13,682 nucleotides of DNA, taken from NCBI GenBank assembly GCA_000310025.1, contig FN649728.1, positions 5,891,262 through 5,904,943 on the forward strand, in the 5' to 3' direction. Every line of letters begins with the position of its first letter. Position 1 is the stretch's first letter. The DNA is from Ectocarpus siliculosus. Taxonomy: Eukaryota > Sar > Phaeophyceae > Ectocarpales > Ectocarpaceae. The notes under the pieces are model-generated. The model made no database searches, was not told the DNA's origin, and saw nothing but the letters and a program-made list of their open reading frames with translations. The position numbers were made by a program, and so were the translations under genes. Positions 6,412 to 13,682 of this stretch are shown one piece after another.

Positions 6412-9400
6412 GTGAGCGAGCGGTGTTTTCTCTTTGCTGTGCTCTATGGGTTCAACACAGCAGTAGCAGTACAGCAGTTATCCCAGTGCACACAATCTCG
6501 CGTACCATTAGGTTCTGTAATATCTCCCGTTCTTGCATCCACCCCATGGCGTTCCTGTTTGACAGCAGCGAAGCCACAGCAGTACATTATGGTGCAGCGC
6601 CTACGGGGGGTGGTGTATTGCGTGTCACCTCCGTTGCTCGACGTTACTGCTGTAAGGTTGCGTAAGATCCCATACCCCCTGGACCGATTTTCAGAGCTCG
6701 GTTTCTCCACGACGAAGGGGGTGCCGATATCAAATTATGCATTCGTGCGAAGCTCTCGACGAGACGGTTCCAACGCTGCAATTTTCGGCAACGTCACCGC
6801 TTTTCTTCCCTAGTAATCGAGCTTTGAAAATCGGTCCAGGGGGTGTGATACCTTGTGCAACCCGCGGCACAGGCAGGCCTCCCTACTGTTAAGGGCGTAC
6901 TGAGGTAATACGGGGTTACCGGTTGGGGAGAACACTTGTAAGGTATTCCACGGTGCGGCAGCGGCCAAGTCTTCCGTATTGGGACGTACAGCTATCGAAG
7001 TTGTTCCTGCAGCTACACCTGCCCTTTTCTCCCTGGTTAGCGGGTTTACGGAAGCGTCATACCGTATAATCGATTGGTTCTTAGATCAGCTTTCCAGGAT
7101 TTGGAAGTGTGGAATCTGCACCTATGATCTTCAGGGTAGGCTAGTGCTAAGGGATGGTGCTGCCAGATGAAGTATTTAGGGTGTACCCTTATCGAGATCG
7201 GGGCGTGGGATGGCCGAGAGTTATAGCTCGTAGCGGCTGACCCCACATCTTGACTATGGATTCTGCGTACCCCCTGAGAGGTTGGGCTGGGTCTATTTCA
7301 GACATCCTCTTTCCTCCCCAGCAAGGCAGCATTCCGGTTGTTCACAATCGTGGATCAAGAACATGAAGCGACCCGTCCCTTCATCTCCTTGGGCTAACAT
7401 CTGTCTTGTACTCCTTTAGGTGTTGCGTCTACTACTTCCTGTAGCTTCCTCCTGTTGCGGATCATGCCACACTTCCTGGTAGACCGCCTTTCAATGCTCG
7501 AGTGTTCGATAGCTGAGAGAGTGCCAAGACCGCGACCGACACGTGGAAGAGAGCACTCGATGAGATATTTCCGCAACTACCCATGTCGGAACGAGTGCTG
7601 GAGCAGTCTAGCTTTGAGCTCCGTCCGGTCTTGAGGGTATGCGATGACCGGGTGATCAATGAAAAGACGCCAGTCGCACATGGAAGTGGGGTAAAGAAAA
7701 AGGTATGTACGCGGCAAGGTAGACAGCTTTTTGTTTGTTCGTTTGTTATTTTGTCCTCACGAGTCGTTTGCCGTGTCCCGAACTGTCGTGTGTCTGCGCG
7801 CCGCACGCATGCTGTTTCTCGCCGTCGCCGCCGGCACGCCCGCCAACGACGGAAGGCGGCAGGAGGGGGTACCTGATCGGCTGGAACACCGCAGCGTTCA
7901 AGTGCCTGGTGGTGACTCTAGTGACCGTAGACGCGGAGACGGGTCTCCCTACCCTCGACCAGGTACAGCACAGCACTGGGCACGACGCCTCTCCCCAGGA
8001 AGAAGAACACCCTTTTCATTACCATAGCGGGATTACGGCTTGCTGGAATGTTCTGGGTGTCGTCGCGCTATGTTGGTGCACCATTCCGCCTGCACCTTTG
8101 GCGCCGGTCCCCTCTTCTTTTGTGTTTCCTACAAAAGCACAACAGATTCACCTCTCCCGCAGATGTAGGAGTCCGGGACAGATTTACAGACAAACAATGT
8201 ATTCATTGTGTCGTATGATGACCAACATGTATTGCTACGGTTCGTTCCCCGAGCAGCGATCTCCCGTGTGGGTGACAGGCTCAACCAAAGACAGCAGTTG
8301 CATGTAGTCTGAGGCCTTACGTCTCGAGAAATCGCGAACCGGCCCAGCAAGGCAAGAAAGCTTTCAGTTTCTTGCGTAAGACAGCCGATCGCTCCGAGCG
8401 AGGTGGGTTGTTGGCACCGGAGCGAGAGCACACCCTTCTCATGGCATGCGCCCGATTGAAAGTTCCCGGCGTGTGGAAGCTGAGAAAACCGCCACGGCGG
8501 AAGGGAGGCAGCAGCCCTTCTCCCGGGAAACAGAAGCCCGTCACCAGTGATGTCGAGGCCTTAACGTGCCCTGGAACGCCCCACCTGGAACGCCCCACCT
8601 GTGGGTGCACATGATTTGTTTTGTCTATTGCGGTTCTTTCCCCCGAGATGCCACAATAAAACCGTTCTTGTTACCATTTGCTGTCTTCGCTCTTCTTTTT
8701 AGCTCTCGCCGTTGTTGTTGTAGGTTTGCTGTTGCCTTTTTATCGCATCCCCTTTCCCCTGCAAGCTGATCCTGTTTGCACCCCCCCCCTCCTCTCCACC
8801 ACCACCACCACCACCACCACCACCACCGCCGCCGCCTTCGACCCGTTTCTCTTGTGTACCATATATTTTGGAAGACCGAGCGCGCTCTGGAATTACTGTC
8901 TGCGGACCCCCGCTGCCGTACCCTGAACGACTTCTGCTCCAGCGACGGGGCCCCGCCTACCGTCCTGGGAGAGTGGCTACCCAATGGGTGAGACTACAGA
9001 GGAAGGAGTACATAGGTGTGTCTATCTAGGCATGGTCGACCTACAAGATGAGCTGCTCGTTGGGGTTGTTGTTGTTCGGTGGTTCGGTGCTCAATAAATA
9101 AATTCCTCTTCTTCGAACGTACCGCCGTCTGCCGTGCAGCCTGCCGCGCACGTCTTCCGGTCCCCGGACACAAGTTTTGTAAACGCGTTCCTGCATTTTT
9201 TCCCTCAGACGACGTATTGACTGCTCATATTGCGTCGTTCTTCGTATTTTTATCAGGCACTCCCGTCCTCAACAAGGAGGGGGCGGCGGCGGGACCAGCG
9301 GGAGCGGTGCGGGTTATGACTCCTACCACGACGATGGTGCCGGCAGCGCGGCGGCTGCGGCGGCGGCACGAAGGCAGAGCGCCAACATCTGGCTCACCGT

Positions 9401-12400
9401 GGGGCAGAGCAGGGGCCGTCCGGTGCTGCGTTCGCTCTACTGCTGCGGTTGCGCCTACAGGCGAGTGTCGGCCCAGCCACAGCAGCAGCAGTGATCGGCA
9501 CCAAGAAATGGATGCCGTTGCCAGCATAACAGAGAGGCACGGCTCGTCCTTTGCTTTGCGGGAGCAGACTCCCCCCCCCCCCTTGTCGACCAATCTCGTA
9601 CTCTGCGCGGCCCCCTTTCCCCCCGATTGGCCGTCGGCTATCGGTCCTGTGGGAACAATGCTCCGTCCTCTCGAGGAAGCGTGATCTAACAGCTAAGGCG
9701 TGCGAAACATTGAGTACGCCCCTCCCCCTCCCACACGCACCCGTCCGCCCCCGCCGTGCGCCTGCCGCCAGGACCTGCTGCTACGTGGTGCTGTACCGGC
9801 CGTGCAACCCCGACGTGCTGGAGTATCTCCCGACGGTCAAGAAAAACGCCTCCTCGGGAGACGAGGATGGCGACGGCGGCGACGGCGACGAAGATGACAA
9901 CGCGAGTGTTGCCGCCGCAGACAACAACAACAACGCGCATGGGGAGAACGGCAGCCCTTTGTCTCGAGCCGCTGATGATGCTGCGGAGCCCCCCCTCTCT
10001 TCGGCGTCGCCCACGGCGGGTGCGAGCGGCGCTCGTGACGAAGATGGCCACGGAGTGGCGGCCGGGGTTGGTGGGGGGGACCGTGAGGTTAACGTCGGCG
10101 TGAACAGGTGGGCCCTTCCGGAGTACAGTACTAGACGCACAGCAGGGCAGAGTGCCGCTGCGTTTCTTGTGAGGCTATTCACTCGCGAGGTTTGTCGGAG
10201 AACGTCATAGTGGAAGAACGATTTCGCAAGTGTCAGTCTATCTTTTCTAGGAGACACTCTGTCCGTGCTTGTCCACGACTCGAGACTATAACCGTCGAGG
10301 CGTTGTCATAGTTGACGTTGCGGCTCTTTTGCGAATACTGCAGCGCATGCTCCTCCCCTGTCTGGCTCTTTGCTACTTCTCCCACCACCGCTGCTTTCTG
10401 CTTGGCAAGGCCATCAGTCATTGAAACACGCCACGCCCCTGACCGTCCTCATCGTCGTACGGGGGTTCCGTAGCTCAGTGGCAGAGCGTGCGACTGTTAA
10501 TCGCGAGGTCGAGGGTTCGATGCCCTCCGGAACCGTTTGTTTTTCCATCGCCTTCATTTTTTGCCCCTCCCCGTGCTGTTTTCCATCGGGGTTGGGTTTT
10601 CGTCGCTTGGCAACAACATTGTAAGGGTTATTATTAACGCAACGTCGAAATCGTTCTTTTTTAAACGGAAAGGTTAAAAGAAAACCCGACTTGTTTTTGC
10701 CTGTTCTTTTCGTGATGTCATCGCAAAAAGTACGTTTCCTTCCCTGAATACACGCTTTGCTCGGCACACAACAGGTAGACATGGTATTGCTCACCATAGA
10801 GCAGCGATAAAAGCGCAATAAGCAGCACCCGGCACAGAGGACAACATACTTAGAAAGATCCCGTCCACCCGGCCTGCTGTTTTCAGTTTTCAGCAACAAC
10901 AGGCGCACGGCAGAGTGTCGCAACCTGGGTGTTGCTTGCGATTTCTTCAGTTAGCCAGCTCATTTTTCACGGTTGCGACTCCCATCTTTGACCACCACCT
11001 ACCCAAAGGTAGACGAGCTCAACAATCATAGGGCGGCAGCCGCGCTGACGCCAGCATCATACAGATGGCCAATCCGAAAGAATTAGCGTGTTGGAGGCCC
11101 TGTTGCTCTACTGCTGCGTGACGCCGTGGATTGATGTTGATGTGTCCGACCATAAACAGATCATCTCGCCGCAATTTTTCCAACGGCATTTTGGTGAGGT
11201 GGCACACGTCTCTCACACACCTTATTGAGCAGCACCCAAGCACTCAATACCCACGAAGCAGCACGGCGCCGGGAGATGGTATCATATAGACAGCCGAACC
11301 GAAGGAATCAGCGCTTTGGAGGTCTTGGTGGTGCTGCTGTACTCGTTCTACTGTTTCCGTGTTTGCTATGTGTTATCGAAAAAAGTTCCCCGGCACGAAC
11401 AGCAGCAGTTGAAGACGAGAGCACCACGCAATGTCTAGTTTTGGACCAAGAACGGACTGAACGCCGCTTCTGCCGCTTGTCCATCTCCACAACAGACCTG
11501 GACGTGAGTCTGGCAGGTCTTTCTAGCGTTCTCAGTGATGTTACAGCGCCCGCGGTGCGCTTGTCCGATGCTTCTGTCAAAAACACGAATTCGTTTAAGT
11601 AGCAAGCCCCCAAAAAACCCGGCTCCTTCTTTTCACGATTTCGGGGAAAAACGCCTCCATATGTGTTCAAGAAAACACGGTTTCGTTTTTTTTTTCGGGT
11701 TTTATTGGTCGATAAGAAGCACCCTAAAACAAGCCGATCGCTTCGTGAGCTTGACAACCAGGTTCACGCTTTTTTTTTTCTTTGGCGTTTTTTTGCGGTG
11801 CTGTAACTACAATTTTGGTCGAGCAGATTATGTTGTGCGGGGTCGAGAAACCTCATTCCGCGCAGAGGGGATGATCGCACCACGTTGTGTTCAATTGGTC
11901 AAGCACCCTCGAGGCAGTTACACAGTTCTACTAACTGTGTGTGGAAGTCAAAGCACCAGAAAATGTTTTTTTCGTCTTTCGCAGCTGGCGTCCGTAGTAA
12001 GCACAGGAAGCCGCACACCCTTAGCAGGATGCAGCGAACTCTCCATGCGACCCGCCAAATACCTCACGGCGCTCCGCGCTTGGGGATGTGAGAGCCTGGT
12101 CCGGTGAGAACCCGGCGTGCCCCGTCCCGGCTTTGTAGGGATGCGAGGTCAATGTTCTAGCGACTACGGCATGCACGACTATGAGCACACACACCCTGCC
12201 CTCCCCCCCCACCCTCAGGAGACCCAGCTCCGGCCGAACCGGTGCCAGCAGCAGCAGCCGGAGCAGCTCGCGACAACACACTAGTAGCTCCCTCGGTGAC
12301 ACCACGAATACCACCACCACTGCGGCAGCTGGCGGCAGCAGCGGGACCAACGGTCGCGGCAGCGGTGGCCTGCGGCGGGGACGCATCGGCCACGGCACGG

Positions 12401-13682
12401 CCTTGGTGTCGCCGAGCGCACGGGAGACTGGAAACCCGAGCGGCCTCGCTCGCGACGCGGCGTCCCTGCTGATGGGGGGCGGGGGCGGGGGCGGGGGGGA
12501 AGACCCCACGGACTTGGACCTCGCCATACGACAGGCGAGACGGGGTGGGGGCGTGCTCATTGCCGTGCATGCCGTAGTCGTTAGACCACCGACCTCGCAT
12601 CCCTACAAAGCCGGGACGGAGCACGCCGGGTTTTTCACGGGCCCAGGGTATCATATCACCACGCGCGAAGCTAGAATATTTCGAGGGGTTCTCTGCTGCC
12701 CCCGCCCGCAGGGCATGCGCGCGTGGGCTGGACTCCTATTTAGGGGCGCATGCTTAAGTGGGGAGCCGGGTCACTTTACGGCGGCCTCGAATTGAAAGCG
12801 ATGTCGTATGTACTCTTGGTATTTCCCTTGCATGCAGGTCAGTACACGCCAGCCCAACACCATTCACGCGGCCTTGAATCGGCAGCAATGTCGCAGTCTT
12901 GGTAATAACATTTTTGGAAAAGTAGTAGTGGTACATTATGTTCTTGTGCGTTGGTTGGGTTGGTATAGAGCGTCCGCTGCTGCAGGAAGCACGACCCCGT
13001 CTCAGTGCATTACTTTTAACTCCCTCCGCTCCCGTCAACACCACACTAATTTTTGCTGGCGCCGTCACGGCCGACGCCACCGCCACTACCTCAGGTAAGC
13101 TGCGCCTTGACCCTGGAGCGCGCGCTGCGGACAATCCTGCGGGACATCCTGCTCTTGGAAGGCAAGAGGACCAAGGGCCCCGCCGCCGCCGCCGCCGCCG
13201 CCGCTGCTCACGAAACCCCCTACCCCGGGGATGGAGAGTTTTCGTCCCCTGCCTTCAGTGTTGGCGTTACGGAGTCCGGAGGGGCGGGACGATCCCCCAC
13301 GCCACCGGCGAGGGGGCCTTCGAGTCTCGGGGAGGGAAGGGGCGACGGTGGGGATGAGGAGGGGGGGGGGGGTAGAGCGCGGCGCGAGCGAGGACAAGGC
13401 GAGAGCCCGGCGACGGACGATGATGCCGCGTCATCTGCAGCTGGCGCGCCCCCCGCCACCGCCGGCGCCGGCGCCGCCGGCGACACGACGGTGGCTGACG
13501 GTGTTCAACGGGGGAGAAGGGATTATACAATGCCGGTGGCTGGGGAGGGGGGAGGCGCAGCAGGGACCGGGACGTCCGTGCGCAGGTCGGGGACCTTCGC
13601 GGACGAGGCCTCCCCCTCCTCCTCCTCCTCCTCCTCCTCCTCCTCCTCCAAATCCTCCTCCTCCTCCTCCTCCTCCCCCGAC
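6300..13682 (+). CDS. Multi-exon protein gene of unknown function, 3' end outside window
   Basis: I infer one spliced gene of at least eight exons: 6300-6411, 7518-7702, about 7903-7962, 8875-8987, 9257-9460, 9772-10107, 12219-12534 and 13095 onward. Joined, they give about 638 codons without a stop, and the phase is compatible at every junction; the last frame is still open at the window edge. The better-ordered blocks contain SSRFISQIFWPEHCLNL, WKRALDEIFPQLP, TERALELLSADPRCRTLNDF, SANIWLTVGQ, YCCGCAYRTCCYVVLYRPCN and LERALRTILRDILLLEGKR. They are separated by poly-Gly, acidic and Ser-rich linkers. I see no signal peptide or clear membrane span, and I do not recognise a family. Weak points are exon 3 and the two GC donors. 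The model could miss small exons or merge two genes. Confidence 0.6.
6412..7517 (+). other. Intron 1 (inferred)
   Basis: About 1.1 kb between exons 1 and 2, with a strong GTGAGC donor. It contains an inverted repeat (6655-6704 and 6815-6863) and no other element I recognise. Small undetected exons are possible. Confidence 0.45.
6655..6863. repeat. Intronic inverted repeat with about 110-bp loop
   Basis: The core arms 6675-6703 and 6815-6843 are inverted copies matching at 27 of 29 positions, around CCCCCTGGACCGATTTTC. Weaker pairing extends outward to roughly 6655 and 6863. It could be a small foldback element or MITE remnant; I see no clear target duplication. Confidence 0.75.
7518..7702 (+). 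CDS. Exon 2 (putative)
   Basis: The frame reads ESAKTATDTWKRALDEIFPQ, then SERVLEQSSFELRPVLRVCD, ending GSGVKKK. There is an in-frame stop just upstream (7514-7516), so an acceptor must lie next to it; GAG|AGAGTGCC at 7517 completes the split codon from exon 1. The donor is AAAAAG|GTATGT, with an alternative at GGG|GTAAAG (7690). The protein-like character of the frame is the main support; the acceptor has a weak pyrimidine tract. Confidence 0.5.
7903..7962 (+). CDS. Exon 3 (putative, 5' edge uncertain)
   Basis: The frame reads CLVVTLVTVDAETGLPTLDQ and ends at a donor, CCAG|GTACAG. A start at 7903 after TTCAAG is the phase-compatible choice. However, the same frame stays open upstream and reads YLIGWNTAAFK just before, so the true exon may be longer with a different partner donor. 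The overlapping +1 frame is also open, so this exon is the least certain. Confidence 0.35.
7963..8874 (+). other. Intron 3 (inferred)
   Basis: About 0.9 kb with a GTACAG donor. It holds a 14-bp tandem duplication of CCTGGAACGCCCCA at about 8570-8599 and, near its end, CCA/GCC microsatellites. No RNA gene or coding exon is supported inside. Confidence 0.45.
8797..8836 (+). repeat. (CCA)n then (GCC)n microsatellite
   Basis: About ten CCA units followed by three GCC units, preceded by a C-rich stretch. It lies within intron 3, shortly upstream of the exon 4 acceptor, where it extends the pyrimidine-rich area. Confidence 0.9.
8875..8987 (+). CDS. Exon 4
   Basis: It reads TERALELLSADPRCRTLNDF followed by CSSDGAPPTVLGEWLPN(G). 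The acceptor is TTTTGGAAG|ACC and the donor AATGG|GTGAGA is close to consensus. It leaves two bases (phase 2) completed by the first base of exon 5, giving a Gly codon. Confidence 0.62.
9257..9460 (+). CDS. Exon 5
   Basis: The acceptor TTTTTATCAG| is strong. After a poly-Gly/Ser linker and an acidic patch (YDSYHDDG) the frame enters an ordered block, RRQSANIWLTVGQSRGRPV, then RSLYCCGCAY. The only donor that keeps the downstream frame is ACAG|GCGAGT, a GC donor. The nearest GT donor (CGA|GTGTCG) would lead to a stop in exon 6 after about 40 codons. Confidence 0.65.
9571..9582 (+). repeat. C12 homopolymer
   Basis: Twelve consecutive C in intron 5, upstream of the exon 6 acceptor. Probably length-variable and prone to sequencing error, without coding consequence. 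Confidence 0.9.
9772..10107 (+). CDS. Exon 6
   Basis: A long pyrimidine tract precedes CCAG|GACCTG. The junction with exon 5 completes an Arg codon, giving CAYRTCCYVVLYRPCNPDVL, a Cys-rich ordered block. Then comes KKNASSGDEDGDGGDGDEDD and an Asn/Ser/Ala-rich linker. The donor ACAG|GTGGGC at 10108 leaves two bases of an Arg codon. Acidic and Asn-rich linkers suggest a flexible, solvent-exposed segment. Confidence 0.7.
10464..10535 (+). tRNA. tRNA-Asn (anticodon GTT), no intron
   Basis: A full cloverleaf folds. The acceptor GGTTCCG pairs with CGGAACC, plus discriminator G at 10535. The D stem is GCTC/GAGC with a loop containing GG. The anticodon stem TGCGA/TCGCG has one U-G pair. The anticodon loop is CTGTTAA with GTT at 10494-10496, the variable loop is 5 bases, and the T stem is GAGGG/CCCTC with loop TTCGATG. 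The G discriminator suits eukaryotic tRNA-Asn. CCA is not encoded. The last T-loop base is G where a pyrimidine is usual, a small oddity. Internal A box (TAGCTCAGTGG) and B box (GGTTCGATGCC) promoters are present, and a T5 terminator follows. It lies on the sense strand inside intron 6 of the inferred host gene. Confidence 0.95.
10540..10544 (+). terminator. RNA polymerase III terminator (T5)
   Basis: Five T residues begin five bases after the tRNA discriminator base, the usual position for Pol III termination. A further TTT stretch lies at 10536-10538. Confidence 0.8.
11056..11327. repeat. Diverged direct repeat pair in intron 6
   Basis: Segments 11056-11102 and 11281-11327 align without gaps at 36 of 47 positions, sharing ATCATA, CCGAA, GAAT and TTGGAGG blocks. 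The spacing is 225 bases. It looks like an old local duplication; I do not recognise a family. Confidence 0.55.
12072..12188 (+). repeat. Inverted repeat, left arm
   Basis: The core 12109-12188 is inverted relative to 12553-12632 with 73 of 80 positions identical and no gap. A weaker match extends outward to about 12072. The arm ends 30 bases before the exon 7 acceptor. Confidence 0.9.
12219..12534 (+). CDS. Exon 7, inside an inverted-repeat loop
   Basis: The acceptor is a fine pyrimidine tract ending CACCCTCAG|G. Its first base completes the Arg codon from exon 6. The frame encodes Ser/Arg- and Thr-rich sequence (RPSSGRTGASSSSRSSSRQH), a Gly run from a G-quadruplex-forming stretch, and a short helix-like end, EDPTDLDLAIRQ. 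The donor again appears to be ACAG|GCGAGA, a GC donor; a GT donor nine bases on would shift the next exon into a less protein-like frame. Inverted repeats flank it within 17-31 bases on each side. Confidence 0.6.
12474..12499 (+). other. G-quadruplex motif in exon 7
   Basis: Four runs of G (6, 5, 5 and 7 bases) are separated by single C bases, the most stable class of G-quadruplex loop. It is on the coding strand, so pre-mRNA and mRNA would both carry it. It encodes a poly-Gly run in the inferred frame. Confidence 0.85.
12535..13094 (+). other. Intron 7 (inferred)
   Basis: 560 bases between a GC donor and a CCTCAG acceptor. It contains the right inverted-repeat arm and a diverged direct repeat (12779-12820 and 12866-12906, sharing GCGGCCT, GAAT, ATGTCG and GTCTTGGTA/CTCTTGGTA). 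Nothing else is recognised. Confidence 0.45.
12553..12669 (-). repeat. Inverted repeat, right arm
   Basis: Reverse-complement partner of 12072-12188; the 80-bp core is at 12553-12632 and the weaker outer part reaches about 12669. It begins 18 bases after the inferred end of exon 7, so the exon and both splice sites lie within the 364-base loop. Confidence 0.9.
13095..13682 (+). CDS. Exon 8, runs off the window
   Basis: The acceptor is CTACCTCAG|GTAAGC. In the phase set by exon 7 the frame reads VSCALTLERALRTILRDILL, EGKRTKG, a poly-Ala run, acidic/Gly linkers (GEGRGDGGDEEGGGG, SPATDDDAASSAAG) and a poly-Ser tract, with no stop through 13682. The next frame is also open over much of the exon because of GC bias, but it gives Arg-rich, low-order sequence. 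A 12-base G run at 13361-13372 is coding, so an assembly error there would change the frame. Confidence 0.62.
13361..13372 (+). repeat. G12 homopolymer within exon 8
   Basis: Twelve consecutive G in coding sequence, encoding Gly. The frame before it (ERALRTIL) and after it (ATDDDAASS) agree only if the run is counted as written, which supports its length here. Confidence 0.85.
13611..13676 (+). repeat. (TCC)n coding microsatellite, poly-Ser
   Basis: About twenty TCC units, interrupted by one AAA codon, encode two Ser runs split by a single Lys at the window edge. In-frame triplet expansion would change only the linker length. Confidence 0.85.

Larger units (their letters stand above)
10108..12218 (+). 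other. Intron 6 (inferred), hosts a tRNA gene
   Basis: This is the largest inferred intron (about 2.1 kb), flanked by GTGGGC and a CCCTCAG acceptor; the joined Arg codon keeps frame. It contains a complete tRNA-Asn gene, a diverged 47-bp direct repeat (11056 and 11281) and the left arm of an inverted repeat near its end. A 125-codon frame at 11225-11602 has a donor-like GTGAGT at 11505, but I could not fit it into the exon chain. Confidence 0.5.

Noticed and set aside
6220-6813. Plus-strand open frame of 197 codons with hydrophobic stretches
   Set aside because: It overlaps exon 1 in another phase, has a weaker start, and runs into the inverted repeat. The exon 1 frame has a better start context and a strong donor.
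11225-11602. Open frame of 125 codons in intron 6 with a hydrophobic segment and a Thr/Ser/Asp-rich end
   Set aside because: A donor-like GAC|GTGAGT occurs at 11505, but no acceptor/donor pair inserts it between exons 6 and 7 in phase. It may be chance or an alternative exon, so I did not call it.
12021-12654. Two overlapping minus-strand frames (179 and 165 codons) with similar segments containing SHPYKAGT or its relatives
   Set aside because: The similarity comes from the inverted-repeat arms being read from both sides, and the middle is antisense to exon 7.

Overview
This window looks like eukaryotic nuclear DNA. It has spliced coding exons with pyrimidine-tract acceptors, an intron-nested tRNA gene with RNA polymerase III signals, a complete LTR retrotransposon and many triplet repeats. 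The exons encode poly-Gly, poly-Ala, poly-Ser and acidic stretches. This style resembles brown algae or related stramenopiles such as Ectocarpus, but that placement is an impression from composition, not proof.

Left half (584-5140): a complete LTR element of 4,547 bp (589-5135). It has two identical 187-bp LTRs (TG...CA ends with 8-bp terminal inverted repeats) and a perfect 5-bp target duplication, CCTCA. It reads on the minus strand. That orientation is shown by a G-rich polypurine tract touching the 589-775 LTR and by a minus-strand Gag-like protein with two CCHC zinc knuckles. There is no protease, reverse transcriptase, RNase H or integrase, so it is a gag-only, non-autonomous element that must borrow enzymes. 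Its Gag seems to need a change of frame between an N-terminal coiled-coil/poly-Q part and the zinc-knuckle part. The Gag tail is built from 60-bp and 111-bp tandem repeats. About 1.8 kb of 3' noncoding DNA carries dispersed copies of the polypurine-tract motif.

Right half (about 6300 to the window end): I infer one plus-strand, multi-exon protein gene that continues past the window. I find a start exon (6300-6411) and about seven further exons. Reading phase is preserved across every junction, although exon 3 has an uncertain 5' edge. The product is unrecognised: short ordered blocks are separated by Gly/Ser/acidic low-complexity linkers. Two introns appear to use GC-AG ends. The largest intron (10108-12218) carries a tRNA-Asn(GTT) gene on the same strand. 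The exon after it (12219-12534) sits in the loop of a long inverted repeat (about 80-118 bp arms, 91% identical in the core) and contains a strong G-quadruplex motif.

The flanks 1-583 and 5141-6299 hold no gene I can support, only microsatellites and purine tracts; the latter probably includes the promoter and 5' UTR of the host gene.
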